Positions 62,369 through 62,442 of a stretch of 62,442 bases of DNA are shown here, in pieces. The translations under genes were made by a program, and so were the position numbers. This DNA comes from Mycogone perniciosa (lineage: Eukaryota > Ascomycota > Sordariomycetes > Hypocreales > Hypocreaceae): the NCBI GenBank assembly GCA_025331125.1, contig JAOALB010000223.1, positions 1 through 62,442 on the forward strand. The letters are read 5' to 3'. The notes beneath the pieces are model-generated. The model worked only from the letters and a program-made list of their open reading frames with translations. It had not been told where the DNA came from and made no database searches. The first letter of the stretch is position 1. Each line of letters starts with the position of its first letter.

Positions 62369-62442
62369 TGTCACGACCCGACCAGGCCAAGGCCCGGGTC
62401 CGGAAGAATATCGGAACGACGGGCCAATAAGAACATGATCAC
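62369..62442 (+). repeat. Start of a little-mutated gypsy LTR (runs off the window)
   Basis: Begins TGTCACGACCCGACC and continues GGCCCGGGTCCGGAAGAA, then CGGAACGAC. It matches in layout the starts of the D LTR (TGTTATGAGCCGACCC, then CCCCGGAAGAA and GGAACGACCG at 10680-10760) and the A LTR (TGTATTATAACCCGAC). It is GC-rich and apparently not RIP-mutated, so it may belong to a younger copy continuing to the right. Confidence 0.75.

Overview
The window looks like a piece of an accessory, repeat-rich chromosome region of a filamentous ascomycete (Pezizomycotina). About four fifths of it is extremely AT-rich DNA made of transposon relics. Former coding sequence there is riddled with stop codons created by C-to-T and G-to-A transitions, which is the pattern left by repeat-induced point mutation (RIP). 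Only two chance ORFs of 60 codons or more survive in the first 41.8 kb. Two GC-balanced islands (about 41.85-47.75 kb and 55.15-61.8 kb) carry the few real genes. No tRNA, rRNA or CRISPR array was seen. The genus cannot be named from the sequence alone.

Layout, 1-34.2 kb: a nest of Ty3/gypsy LTR retrotransposons. Element A (plus strand; 5' LTR just outside the window, 3' LTR at 26450-26826) was invaded between its 5' leader and gag by a larger element, E. The E LTRs are at 455-495 plus 10324-10679 (split) and at 19767-20160. Element D then inserted into the 5' LTR of E, making the 5-bp duplication AGTCC. A later inversion of about 4.6 kb (roughly 7167-11738) flipped the 5' end of D together with the 5' end of E. 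As a result the two LTRs of D now face each other in opposite orientation and its target duplication reads AGTCC on one side and GGACT on the other. Element C (26888-34236) is a complete copy with a perfect TTTAG duplication.

34.2-41.8 kb: a Copia-type solo LTR (34593-34865, duplication AATAA) and an unidentified RIP-degraded repeat family F. F recurs in inverted orientation at about 47.8-54.6 kb, so the first gene island sits between inverted copies. Island 1 holds a decayed gene (42.3-42.6 kb), an intact cupin protein gene (43451-44038), a complete but inactivated pogo/Fot1 transposon with 27-bp terminal inverted repeats and a TA duplication (44341-46161), and a block of tandem repeats enclosed by 68-bp direct repeats (46.83-47.80 kb).

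Island 2 (55.15-61.8 kb) holds a GNAT N-acetyltransferase gene on the minus strand (55470-56174, one 60-nt intron), a decayed N-terminal fragment of a zinc-type alcohol dehydrogenase/enoyl reductase (56520-56753), long non-coding stretches, and an intact GT32-type membrane glycosyltransferase (59606-60676). The window ends with a second Copia solo LTR (61813-62085) and the first 74 bp of a much less mutated gypsy LTR (62369-62442). The surviving genes (cupin, acetyltransferase, glycosyltransferase) and the reductase fragment are enzyme classes common in fungal accessory or secondary-metabolite regions. Nothing here proves that they act together.
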